From Desmodesmus armatus (lineage: Eukaryota; Chlorophyta; Chlorophyceae; Sphaeropleales; Scenedesmaceae), in assembly GCA_007449985.2 (NCBI GenBank), contig VIIQ02000218.1, forward strand, positions 1 through 64,000: DNA of 64,000 bases. The letters are read 5' to 3'. The position numbers and the translations under genes were made by a program. Positions 1-11,158 of this stretch are shown in pieces. The notes below the pieces were generated by a model. That model had not been told where the DNA came from, ran no database searches, and saw nothing but the letters and a program-made list of their open reading frames with translations. The stretch's first letter is position 1; each line of letters opens with the position of its first letter.

Positions 1-427
1 GCGCCATCCGCTGTGACCAGCAGCAGCAGTGCGCCGCAGAGGCATGCTGCTGTGTTGTCGTAGGCTGCTGCCAGGTCCTCACTGCTGGTGATCTCAGAAG
101 GCCATCAAGCTGCATGTGGAGGAATGCAAGGACAAAGGCAAGACAGGTTCAGCAATAAGGTGTGTGAGTGTGTAAGTGGTAGCACAACTCTCTTGGCAAG
201 GTGGCATTGCTGCCAGGTCCCTCACTGCTGCAAATCCCAGGGAGCATGTCTCAGGTGGAAGAGGGAGGGCGGAGGGGGGGGGGGGGGGGGAGGGAGGGAA
301 AGGATGGGGGAAGCAACCAGCAGATAAGAGTACAAGGCACTACGTAAGGGTAGGATACAGGCAGCAAGTCCAGATTCCCAGTACAGATTCCCAAGACTTG
401 TGGTGAGGTGGGGTCCCACAGAGAGGA

Positions 428-460
<33 letters not shown>

Positions 461-1075
461 GGGGGATGCCAAACCCAAGAAGGGCCATGGTGCTGGGTGT
501 TGTCTCCTGGGTACCCACAGGTAAAATCAAGCAAGTATGTTGGAAGGGGCTGGTTGGGCTGCTGCTGCAGGTGCTGCAAGGCAGGGGGGGCAGGACACAG
601 TACAAAAAAGACTACTGCTGTTGTCTCTGTTGCTGCTGTGCAAATGCTGTGCATGTCTACTGAAGTATCCGCAACAGATAAGGCGCATCAGCACAGTCGC
701 CAGCTGCTTTGCTAGCCTAGGGCTCAGGCACCAGCAGGGCTGTGAAGTGACTGTGTGTATAACCGACACCGAACCTGCTGGTGATGCTGAGCAACAGCCA
801 TCAAGCTGTTGATCGAGACGTCACAGTGTCCGGGTGCTCACCTGAAGGAGGAACAACCGCGGCGAGCGGATACGAAGCTGCTGCTCGATGGATGCTGTCA
901 GCAAGGCAAGTGACTGTTCACGGCGAAGCGTCAGGCCCTTGTTGGATCCACTCAGGAAGATCACTACGTCCTTCTTTTTCTTTGCTGCATAGCTTGTGTA
1001 GGCCAAGTAGGCTGCACCAGATGCGCCTGCGACAGCACCAGCTGCCGCGAGCTGGAGAGCTGTCTGCCGTGACAT
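1..1075 (-). CDS. 5' part of an unidentified gene (N-terminal membrane segment), continuing off the left edge
   Basis: The first exon is 1075 to 842: 78 codons starting ATG-TCA-CGG and ending at a strong donor (CAG|GTGAGC) in phase 0. The predicted N-terminus has a short Ala/Gly-rich hydrophobic stretch (about residues 6-30), then a Lys cluster (AAKKKKD), which fits a membrane anchor or organelle-targeting segment. Residues 36-78 look like a folded domain start (DVVIFLSGSNKGLTLRREQS). A later exon may begin near position 83: the minus strand there reads SEDLAAAYDNTAA and onward into LLLLVTADG, but its phase does not match exon 1 directly. An exon may be missing, or a base lost. Intron 1 carries two long G runs and two partial copies of the exon-proximal sequence. 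I do not recognise the family. Confidence 0.45.
270..462. repeat. Two long G homopolymer tracts
   Basis: Near-pure G runs at about 277-291 and 430-459, in intron 1 of the left-edge gene. They read as C runs on that gene's sense strand. Confidence 0.9.
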
Positions 1076-2291
1076 ATTGGCCGTTTCAACACCAAGCTAA
1101 TTGGCGGGGGACTCGTTGGGATACCATTCGGTCCTCAGTTGGAAAAGTGTGATGGGCCTTTCATTGACTAATTGTAGCTCCGTCCAGGAAGGGGCTGGAA
1201 CAAGCTTGAATCAGTTGACAGTAAGTCTCAGTGATGTACCGTTCCAACCAGCCAGTCAGCCAGCTGACTACAAGCTCCAGCTACTGCTGCGCGTAAGAAG
1301 CAAGGTGCATCACCCCAACTTACGCAGGATGCACGTGACCGCAATCACCGCACCAGCTCAACCGCCAAGCAACAGACACCTGCCCGAAATCATGTTCCAT
1401 CCATTCACCTTGCACGTGCTTCTACTGCATGTGTACTGCCTGGTGCAGTACATTTCTGCACAGGGCCGCCAGGCTCCTACCAGCGCCTCTTGCCCCGGAT
1501 GGTTCAGCAAGCACGCATTGGAGGACCAAATCAACACACACCTCATCGCACGCAGCACAGTTGGCTACATACACCTAGCCAATCATACAGGCAGCATTCG
1601 TTCAGCTACTAGACCTGTCATACACCAGTCACTATGCCACCCTGCTGAGGCAATGCTACCCCACTCAACTATCAGCCAGCCGACAACAGGCAGTCACCCA
1701 CACCACCACAACTCAATCAAATGAGGCCATGGCTGTGTGAAACCTTTTTTGGGGGAAAAAGGCATGGAGAACCTTTGGCTAGTGCTGATTGTACAGCAGG
1801 ACGCATGTACTGTTCTGTGGGAGGTGCAGTGAAAGGCCCTGACAACAGACCAGAGATCAATACCAGGTCTTCCATGCCCACCCTGCTACAACCCAAACCA
1901 AGGTGACATGCTTGCCAAGCCATCCTAACTAGGGACAACCCTCACCGCTTGATCCAAGCAAATGCCGCAAATCATGACGTCACACACCAACTACCACCCC
2001 GTCACTGGCCTCCCTTGACCCATAACCCAAGCACTGCATGCCCCCCCCCCCCCCCCCCGTCCCCTGCAGACTGCTGCAGCCACATCCTTCGGCCTGTGAG
2101 CAGCCTCTGGACTCGCCGATGCACCAGTCACAGGCAATAGGCCCTCCTGTAGGCTGCCTTGATCCCACAGCGTCTGTACCCAATCCATGAGCTGAGCCAG
2201 CTCCATGCTGGGGCCCTGCTGTCTGCACTTCAGTGCGCCCTGGCTGTGGGGTGGTGTCCTTCATACGCTCCTATGCACCTGACTATCACAA
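1076..2291. other. Intergenic region
   Basis: This lies between the start of the left-edge gene and the 3' end of the AAA gene. It has a C run at about 2041-2058. A short minus-strand stretch around 2206-2060 (LMDWVQTLWDQGSLQEGLL) looks codon-like, but I could not join it in phase to the AAA gene. I see nothing else. Confidence 0.5.
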
Positions 2292-5200
2292 TCACCGGTG
2301 GGGTTGCTGCTGCCACAGGTCCCTACCGCAGGGAGGGGCCCTGTGCTGCTGCTGCTGCTGCCGCTGCTGTGGCGGACTGACTTGCTGCGTCAGCTGCTCG
2401 TGGTGTTGATGCTGCTGGTGCTGCTGCTGCTGCTGCTGCACATTTGCTGCCGTCATGTGGTGCAGGGCTGCCTCTAGGTCTGCCATGCACACTGAACGCT
2501 GGGAGTGCTGCAGAGTCAGAGGAGACATTGCAAGGAACCAGGGCAGCAAGGGCGGCAGCAAAGGAAGATGTGGTCAGCAGCCAGGTCAATTGGTGGTACG
2601 CTTTGAACACTCAAGCAACTGGTTTGTTTTGGACAAGCTCACGCTCAGCTGATGCCCTATATCCCTGCCCAAGTGCTGCACTTTGAAAGCGTTGCAGGGC
2701 GGCTGGTCTTGTACGATGCATAATCCTCTAACAAATGTCTGTCTGGCAGCTGATCACCAGATGGTCAAGCAGGACATCACAGCGTAACACGCCAGCACAG
2801 AGTTTAGTCGCAGCACAGAGGCCATCCGGCCCCACCTCTTGTGCAGGTCGCCTGGATGCCAGCTGGCAGAGCTGGACCAGGTCGCTGCAGCTGAAACCCT
2901 CAGTTTGCCTGCAGCACAGCACATCACACCACAGCACAGCACGGCAGATCAGGCACAGCCCAGCAGCAACAACTTGCTGCTTGTGAATGTCGTCAATGAG
3001 GTCATCAGTGATGCTGTGCAGCTGGGCTGACAGCCTGCGCGATGTCGGTGTATGTCCCACACATGTCCCCCCCCCCTCCGCCGCCCCCCCCCCCCCCCCC
3101 ACCCACCCACCACCACCACCCAGCTCACCGTGCCAGTGCCTCCACGTCGTTCACGTTCAGCGCCGCCTCCCGCTCCATCACCCACCCCAAGAGCAACTCA
3201 TGTACTGAAATATTCGATGTGTGACCCCCCCCCCCTCGCCGCCCCCCCCCCCCCCTCACTCCACCACTCAGCTCACCGTGGCAGTGCCTCCACATTGATC
3301 ACATTCACCGCCTGCACTAAAAACTGGACAATGCCTCACACAGTAGTTTTTCACAACAGTGTGCCAAAGCATTGCAGACCTATCTAATGTGTCAATCACC
3401 CCCCCCCCCCCCCAACCCCACCACCATCTCCCAGCTCACCGTGCCAGTGCCTCCACATCGTTCACATTCACCGCCGCCTCCCGCTCCATCAGCCACCCCA
3501 TCAGCAGCTCCTCACGCCCCTCCAGCCCAGGCAGCTCCAGCGCCAGGCTCACTGGCAGCAACCCCAGCAGCCCACCATCCAGCTGCTGAGGCGCCTCACT
3601 CACAAACACGACCACCACAGGGCCACCCATCTTCGCAAACTGCGGCGGCCCCAATCCAACACCCTGCTGCTGCTGCTGCTGGTTCTCGGGGGAGTCTGGG
3701 GAGAGGTCCATCTGCTTCTTGCTCTTGGACTTGCAGCCGAAGAAGCCCCACATCGGGCGCAATCCGCTCGAGCTGCTGCTGTCCCCACCGCCGCCGCCGC
3801 TGCTGCTGCCACCCTTCTGGCTGCGGCGCGAGGTACTAACCGCACCCCCGCCACTGCTGGTGCTGTTGCTGGGGCGGGAAGAAGACTTAAGGGCGCTGGG
3901 TGGCGGCTGCTGGTGGGGTTGGCGGGATGCCGCTTCCATCGCTGTCTGCATGTCTGACAGCTGCTGCAGCTGCACCCCGAGCTCTACCACCATACGGGCC
4001 ATGGCGCCCGCGCCCCTGGGTCAGACATACGGGAGGTGCTGGAGGGGAAGTTGACGTGGGCGTCGTCGAAGCACACCACGCAGGGCGACACACGGCGGGC
4101 GACCTGCACGGCGAGGGAAACAGCCACGATTCAGTGCACTCTTGGACATTGTGTATGGGGTGTGGGTTCAAAGGCAGGCCCTAGAAGTGCCATGGACTCC
4201 CTATGGGGTGCCGCGGGCTGGCTTGTGATACCATGTCACATTGATAGCGACAACCAGAAGTGATAGCAAAAAAACCGGTTGTCATTTTGTATGGGGATAA
4301 AAGCTCACCGTGAACAGCGCCCGCAGCAGCCGGTGCCCCTCCTGCTGGTAAGTCTTCAGCAGGCTCTCACCACCCGGCACATACAGCAGGCTGCACCCCA
4401 TCTCCGCAGCCATGGCATGTACCAGCTCAGTCTTCCCGCCCCTGCCGGCCCATGCAGCAGCAGCGAGCGGAAGCAGAAGCCTGCAGCCATGCAGGGCTGC
4501 TGCCGCCGCCGCTGCTGCTGGTGGCGGTGGTGGTGGCTGTGCCGGCGCCTGCTCGCTTCCAGGGGCCGAGGATGTGCTGCTGCAGCCACTGCTTAGCAGG
4601 CTCTGGGCCATGCAGGGCCAGCTTGTGCGCATCTGTGTGTGTGTGTGGGGGGGGTGATGGATGCAGGACAGGAAAGCACGTCAGGGTGAACCCAGGCATG
4701 CAGGGGTGCTGCAGAGGTGCTGCTGTGCCTAAAACACAGCTCTTGACACAATGCGTGACTGCTATGTTTCTGGAGGCAGCTGTCGCCCTCACCAAAATCA
4801 GCGCGAGAAGTTCCTCCTGACGCCCACAGTATACCAAAGCAACCTGCTTGGTCGCTGCAGAACAGCAGTGTTCACCTCCTCCCCCCTGCCCCCCCCCCCC
4901 CCCGGGCCCCCAGGGCCCCCCAAAGCACCCCTCCCCCCCCAAACACACACGGTGTAAACTCCTCACCTGGGCTGCGTATGCGCAGGCACCTCTCCACCAG
5001 GGACTGCAGGTGCTTGTCAGCCTCATCACCACCACCATCAGACGGCACCGTGCGCCTCGCACCCTTGTGCAGCGGCGTCACCGGCACGACCGCCCCCACC
5101 CCACCCACACCCCCTTTGCTGCTGCCACTGGGTCCCCAGCTGCCTTCTGCCATCACGTGGCCTGTGCTGTGTGCTGCAGCTGAAGCCGCTGCAATAGCTG

Positions 5201-8200
5201 TGCGGGCCTGAGATGCAGCCACTCGCCTTGCGGAGCCCAGTGCGGCGCCCTTTGGCGTCATCATGCCGCCGATCAACACGGCGGGGCCGTCCGTAGCTGC
5301 TGCCGCCGCCTTCGCGGCAGCAGTGCCGGCCAGCGGCGCTGCTGCTGCTGCTCCTGCCACCTTGCTCCTGCGGGCTCCCCCAGACAACGGTGTCGCCGCC
5401 GCCGCCGCCGCTGCTGCTGCGTCGCCGCCGAATGCGCTGACTTGCTGCCGTGTCGGCGTCACTGCTGCCGCTGCAGCCGCCGCTGCTGCCGCGACCGCGC
5501 TGCGGGTCCTGCCTGCAACAGGGGTTGAGTACCCAGTGCCGCCCTGCTGAGGGTCCTGCAGCGGCGAAGGCTGTCCCTGTCCCTGTCCCACTCTGCTGGC
5601 TGTTGCAGCAACTGCCCCGGACGCCGACGCGGCTGCGTGCCTGACGCGCATTGGGGTGTGCAGCAGCTGCGCAGAGCCGCTCTGCCCCTGCTGCTGGACT
5701 GCTGCTTGATGGTGCCGTGCTGCTGCGCTATCCGATCTGTAGATGCTGCCAGGTGCAGCAGCAGTAGCAGCTGTACCAGAGGAGCCCTCCCGGACGTGCC
5801 GCCCCAGCACAGGGGACCCGGCAGCCAGCAGCTGCCGAGCTCGACCAGCCAGGCCCCCAGCCCCAGAGGACGACACAGCAGCAGCACCCATCAAACCCTC
5901 CCTCTGGCGGCTGCTGCTGCTGCTGCGCTGCACCAGTGGCGTACTGCTGCCATTGCTGCCGCCGTAGCCACCGCCAGCGCCATTGCTGCTGGCACCGACT
6001 GCCCCTCGTGCTGAGGCTGGCCTGCTGCTAGCCTGGCCAGGAGGGGGTGTGAGCGCACCTCCAGCCCGGGGGGTGCGGTGTGCCGGCACACCACCGGCAC
6101 CTGCACTGCCTCCTGTATGAGACACCCCCCTGCTGCTGCTGCTGCTGCCGGTGAGGCCTTGCCTGCCTAACCCCATGCCGGTAGCAGACACAGAGACCCT
6201 GCCGTCAAGACCTTGCAGGGGTGCGGCCCCTGAAGTGCCTGCAGCTCGGGCTGGTGCCAGCTTGGGGCTGGGGCTGGGCCCAGCAGGGGGCCACATGCCG
6301 GGGGACAGGGGCCGACTGAGGGAGCCACCCTTGGCGCTGCTGGGCCTGTGGCCTGCTGTTGCTACTGCGGTTGCTGTTGTGGACCCTTTGGGAGATGCAG
6401 GAACCGGGTGGAAGCCGGACTCTGGGGTGCCTATGGACACAGCAGCAGTGAAGGCACAACGAGTGGAGGATTGAGACAAGCAGGAGTGTCAGTGATGGCC
6501 TTGAATCACTTTGTGTCTTGTTGACCGCACCACATGTGCTGATTGCTTACGCTTCAGCAGCCACAATGTGAGCCCAAGGTGTTGGTGTGGGGTGTTGCTG
6601 TGAACTGTTGGCAACACTTCACACAGGGTGATGCACCACTTTTGCCTGGCTGTGGTTTGCGGTGCTCACCCCCTGCTGCACCCTCGGGTACACAAAGTGT
6701 GGCCGGAGCACCCCTGGTCTGCTCTACGCTTACACAACCAAAACGGTGATGGCCATGAGTTGTCTGTCTGCCTAACACAAAACAGCACATCACTGCTTGG
6801 CATGTCCAGGCTGCCGACATGTCCAGGCTTTGTACAAGCCCGTCGAGCACTGCAGCAGCACCACCTCACCTGGCCTGACGCCTGCACCAGCACCGCGCAC
6901 CATCCCACCACTGCTGCTAGCAGCCCCCCTGCCTCCCGGTGTGCTGCCACCACCACTGCCACCAGACCTCGCCCCAACTGCTCCATTGCTGCTCACGCCA
7001 CCCCGCACCGCACCCCCGCCGCCACTGCCGCTGCCCCTGCTGCTGCTGGGCCGCTCGGCACTCCCTGGAGATGCCTTGGCAGGTGCGCTGGACCCCCCTC
7101 CTCCTGCAGAGAGTGAGCTCCTCCTGCTGCTTCCTGCTGCTGCTGCTGCTGCCCTTGCAGCCTCTTGAGCAGCCTTCTTCAGCATGGCCTTCTGACAGGG
7201 CATCACCCGACCCTAGGCGTACCCTTGGCAGGGGCTGGGGAGATCGACAGCGACCGCGCGTGCTGCTGCTGCTGCTGCTGCTGGGGCGGAGGGGTCCCCA
7301 GGGGCTGCTTCTGCTGCGGCTGTTGGGGAGGGCTACTGGGGGCTGGGCCCAACCCAGGGGCCGACCTCTGCATCGCCAGCATCTCGCCGAGGATGCCTCC
7401 ACCCCCACCTCCCCCGCCGCTGCGGCTGCTGCTGCCTGCAAAGTAAGCACCGCTTCCCGATGACGAGGACACTGTGCGGCCCCCAACCACGGTGGCAGCT
7501 GTAGCTGTGCGCTGCCGGCCATTGCTGCTGCTGCTGGTGGTGGTGCTTCCACCGTTGAGGGAGGCAGAGGCCTCTGGTGGGCTCCTGCTGACGCTGACAC
7601 CCTGCCGTGTTTGACCAGGGGTTTGACCAGACCTGCTGGATGCAGGACGCCTGCCGCTGCTGCTTGGCGAAAGCAGCAGCCCCTGCAAGCCAGTGACGCT
7701 GGCGCCCTGTCCTCCCGCTGCTGCTGCTGCTGCTTGCATGCCGCTGCTAGGGCTGGACCACAGCCGTCTGTTGCCGGAGCTGTTGCCAGGAATCGGTCCT
7801 GCTGCTGCGGCCCCTGCTCCCCCGCCACTGCTGCCGCCCACGCTGCTCCTATTGCTCTGGAAGCTGCGCTGACCTTTGAGTCCCTCCTGGTAAGTAGCAG
7901 AGGGTGAGGGGCGGGGCGAGCGCTGCAGCTGCTGCAGCGAATGCTCCAGCTGCTGCATCTTGCTCTCCAGCACCTGGTGCGTCTGCTGCCGAGCCTCCCT
8001 GCTGGAGTGAGGGGGAGTGACCGCACCTGACCGGGGCCTCTGCTGGGACGTGCTCAGCCTGCCGCTGCTGGTGCCGATGCCCCCAGCGCGCACGGCGGCA
8101 GCTGCTGCAGCAGCTGCGGAGGGTGCACCGTAAGGAGCGCCGCCGCTGCTGCTGCTGTCACGGACTCCAGACCCTCCCACTTGGTCCTGATAGCGGGGGC

Positions 8201-9230
8201 CTCTGCTGTCTCTGCTGTCGTCGATGTTGCGAGGTATGCCTCTCGTGGCAGCATGCGGTGCTGAGGTGCTGCTGCTGCTGCTGCGTCCTGCAGGAATGCG
8301 GCCCCTGGCACCTCCTGGTGCTGATGTCGCTGCTGCGGGTGCAAATGTGAAGGAGGACTCGTGTTGCAGCTCATCTTCCTCCCCATCACTGTAGTACGGC
8401 TGCTGCTGGTGCTGTTGGTACTGCTGTCGGTGTGAATTATGCTGTTGCTGTTGGTGGTCTACTGCATGACGCTGGTGCTGTTTGTGCTGCGGTGCAGCAG
8501 CCGGCACTGGTTGGGGGCCGCTCCTCTTCAATTGCCCTTCGTACAGCTGCTGCTTGTGGTGAGTGGCAGAGTCATGGTGGCTAACATAGTCTGTGTTGTT
8601 GTGCTGGAAGCTGTGCTGCTTGTATGTGCTGCTGCTATCGCTGTGCTGCGCGCCTGCATGCCTTGCATGTGGCGGTTGGTCCCTATGGTGCGCCTGCAGC
8701 ATCGTCAAACATGGCAGACAGGGTGGCTGAGACACAGTTGAAATGCCAGGCCTTGTGAATGCATTCATTTTCATGAGATTTGCAGCTATGGCAAGGCTGG
8801 GGCTCAGGCAATTGCACCATTAAGGGTGTTGTTGTTGCCTGTTACTGCTGTACACAGACTGGGGGCCTGCTGAGGTGCTGCCGCCCTTTTGATGCTGCGA
8901 AGGGACAACTTTCATCTTACCAACGCTCCATGTGTGTGCTTTGGGACAGTTGCTGCAACGTCAGGAGGTAAGGGCAGCAGAAGGTCTAGTCAGTGTTGTC
9001 AGTGTTGCTCAGGCCTTGCTGATGCTTATGGTGGGGAGCATGCTGGCGCCCTGCATACCTGCTGCATCCTCCTCCCAGTCCATCCTTAGCAGCGACTCAA
9101 TGATTTCAGGCCCACTGCGGCCTGCCACACGGACACCCTCCTGCTGTGCTAGAGCATAAAGCTCAGACTGGGGCAGACCCGTGAGCTCCCGTCGCAAGGC
9201 CTCCGTCTCAGCATCAAAGATATGCGTCAT
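2292..9230 (-). CDS. AAA ATPase-like protein with N-terminal SAP-like motif and long low-complexity region
   Basis: Exons on the minus strand: 9230-9059, 8785-6870, 6430-4967, 4632-4309, 4103-3440, 2908-2836 and 2507-2292. The 8785-6870 block may itself be two exons. All joins agree in phase, and the model closes at 1,611 codons if four single missing bases are allowed (near 7206, 4510, 4436 and 4006). Exon 1 encodes a SAP-like helix pair (ELYALAQQEGVRVAGRSG). Residues about 60-1180 are Ser/Gln/Ala/Gly-rich and disordered. The AAA module follows: a linker helix (GPEPAKQWLQQHIL), Walker A (GPAGAGKTEL), RALFTVARRVSPC, a Walker B-like CVVCFDDAHV (DD for DE), the SEAPQQLD segment, then the lid (QTEGFSCSDLVQLCQLA) and C-terminal helix (MADLEAALHHM). 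The arginine-finger position (normally RRFD) reads GLLP and the sensor-1 Asn is absent. It resembles the meiotic/classic AAA clade (katanin, fidgetin) but may be a poor ATPase. The start ATG at 9230 follows two TGACGT motifs. Confidence 0.75.
3119..3320 (-). repeat. Two partial copies of the end of an AAA-gene exon, inside the following intron
   Basis: The true exon end (donor at 3440/3439) encodes MEREAAVNVNDVEALAR followed by GTGAGCTGGG. The intron contains two further copies of this exon tail plus donor, at about 3121-3195 (MEREAALNVNDVEALAR, donor kept) and about 3269-3317 (shorter, more diverged). Each copy is followed in the sense direction by a GTGG-rich stretch and a long G run (C run on the plus strand). 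Confidence 0.85.
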
Positions 9231-9247
9231 GACGTCTTTATGACGTA
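9228..9247. promoter_or_regulatory. Paired TGACGT motifs at the AAA gene start
   Basis: Two TGACGT cores (at about 9229 and 9241) lie immediately around and upstream of the minus-strand start codon. TGACGT is the core of plant/algal bZIP (CRE/as-1-like) sites. The placement is suggestive only. Confidence 0.2.
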
Positions 9248-11158
9248 AGCTATATGGATTTTGGCTAGGCTACTGCCTCAACCGGAACCACACAAACCGG
9301 CATGCTCTGCGCATTGGAGCAGCTGCAGCCTTTGAAAACCCCAAATACAGCAACGTAGGAAACTTGGAAGCTCAGTGACAACCCGCAGCCGTTTGCATCA
9401 CAGACAGACGGTTTGAATTCCGGCCGGTTACTGCGATTAGTCAGCTGCCACATGGAGGCCAGTAAGCTCCTCTTGACTTGGGTAAGCATTAAAGTTATCC
9501 ATCTGCTATGCCTGCAATTTCAGTTTGTGTTGACTGCTCAATGCAACAGTTGGCCAGACTGTAAAATGCACACATGAGGAACACAGCTTTGATACGTCCT
9601 CATGTCACTCCAAGACTTCAGAGCTCATTGTCACTTTAGTTTGCAACACCCCACCATGCTGTGCTGCTGCACACGAGACAGCATGAGCATAATTCCTCAT
9701 CAGCCAGGCTGGCACTGTGCAAAGGGCAGTGCAAGCTGCAGTACCAATTTGATGCCTTCAGTACTTGAGTGACCAACCACTGAAGCGCTTGAGGATGTTG
9801 GGGCCCTGGTCAGCAGGCCATACCTGTGTGAATACAGTGGAACAGCACGAAGAGGGGGGGGGGGTTCCACGATCACGATCAAGACTCAAAAACCGTACAG
9901 CAGGACCTTTTATAGCTCCGAGGAGCAGAGCCCCCGGCAGACACCAGCAGTAGCCACGCGCTGCATAGTTTGTGCTGCGGATTTTGTACAGCCCTGGCGG
10001 CAGTGTTGAGCCAACACTGTAGTACACGGATCCGGATGGCCCCCTGCAGCAGAAGTGCAGGGTGAACACACGGGGTCTAGGCAGCCTTAGCTTGCTGGTG
10101 CCAGCCCCGGCACAAAGGTGTCAGGGACCACAATCCACAAGTTGAGCCCATGCATCGCAAGCATTGTCCCTTTGACATCGTCCACCAGCTGGCAGGGCAA
10201 TGTCCGCGTCCACCAAGACATCAGCAGCTGCGCTGCCGTAGGCTAGGCTACAGCATTGCTGCAGTTGCTGTTACCAGACACAGCCTCAGGCTCAAACAGG
10301 TGTGCTACTGGGTGGGAGGTTGGTGGTGGACAGCAGGCAGAGTGCAGCACAGTCGTGTTCAAATGGCAGCAGGCATTGCTAAATATGGAGTAGATGGCCA
10401 CTTGCCCCCTGGGTCAGGTCTGCAGTCCTGAGTTGGCAGGCCCTGCCACAGTGTGGTCTGAGGAGGCCCCCACCATGGTGCTGCGGCCATGTTACGATGG
10501 GTGGTTGAGCCGTGTCACAGGCTGACAGCATATAGACAGACAACACTGCTGTCACAGCAGCACCCCTGAACAATCGATACACCAATACCATGCAGCTTAG
10601 AAGTGACCGACTTGCTTATGTTCAAACTCATCTGGCATTCTGCCCCGTTGAAGAAAGGAAGCCGGCGTTCCAAGTCGTTCCAAGGTGACTCGAGCAGAAC
10701 CCATCCTGTTGCCGGCTCATACTCTGAGTCGATATTGATCCAGCGACTCTTACAGACCAGCCGAGCTCCATTGGCTGCGCACAATCGACTGTGACAACAT
10801 TTGGCGCCAGGTACTGCGACCGGAGGCCGGGCCGCTACCACATGTAAGTGACATTCTCGCTTTGTGCATACTGTTAACATGGAAGGTTTTCAGGGATGTT
10901 CTGTGCTCGGAGTCTGCCCTGCAACCCTCCAAGGTGTGGGATGCCAGTTCACCTGCTGCTGTCCTGTTGCTGTACAGCAGCACAATGTGACATGCATGCG
11001 TAGATTTACAGCTTAACGATGCTTTGTTCACTTCTGTGCTAGTGCTAGGCTTGTGCCAGAGTATGTGCTGCCCAGTCGAGGATTACCACCCCTCTCGCGT
11101 CTTCTGCTGTGCTTCTTATAATGACTTAGTCAGACTTGCGATGCTGCTGCTTTGCAGG
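9248..11158. other. Intergenic region; 5' flank of LRR gene A
   Basis: I could not assign any gene here. A minus-strand open stretch at about 10069-9758 (PPGLYKIRSTNYAARG) and another at about 10760-10540 are codon-like, but have no recognisable domain. From about 10,760 onward the sequence matches about 14,660 onward, so the segmental duplication carrying LRR genes A and B includes their 5' flanks. Confidence 0.5.

Noticed and set aside
2060..2206. Minus-strand LMDWVQTLWDQGSLQEGLL as a ninth AAA exon
   Set aside because: The possible donor near 2337 and the available acceptors do not agree in phase, and the previous exon ends cleanly with TGA at 2292.
3052..3839. Plus-strand Pro/Ala/Ser-rich reading frames opposite the AAA exons
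   Set aside because: They are antisense shadows of CAG/CCG-rich coding sequence and C runs, with no domain or splice support.
9758..10069. Minus-strand open stretch (PPGLYKIRSTNYAARG) as a gene
   Set aside because: It has no recognisable domain, no partner exons and an uncertain start.
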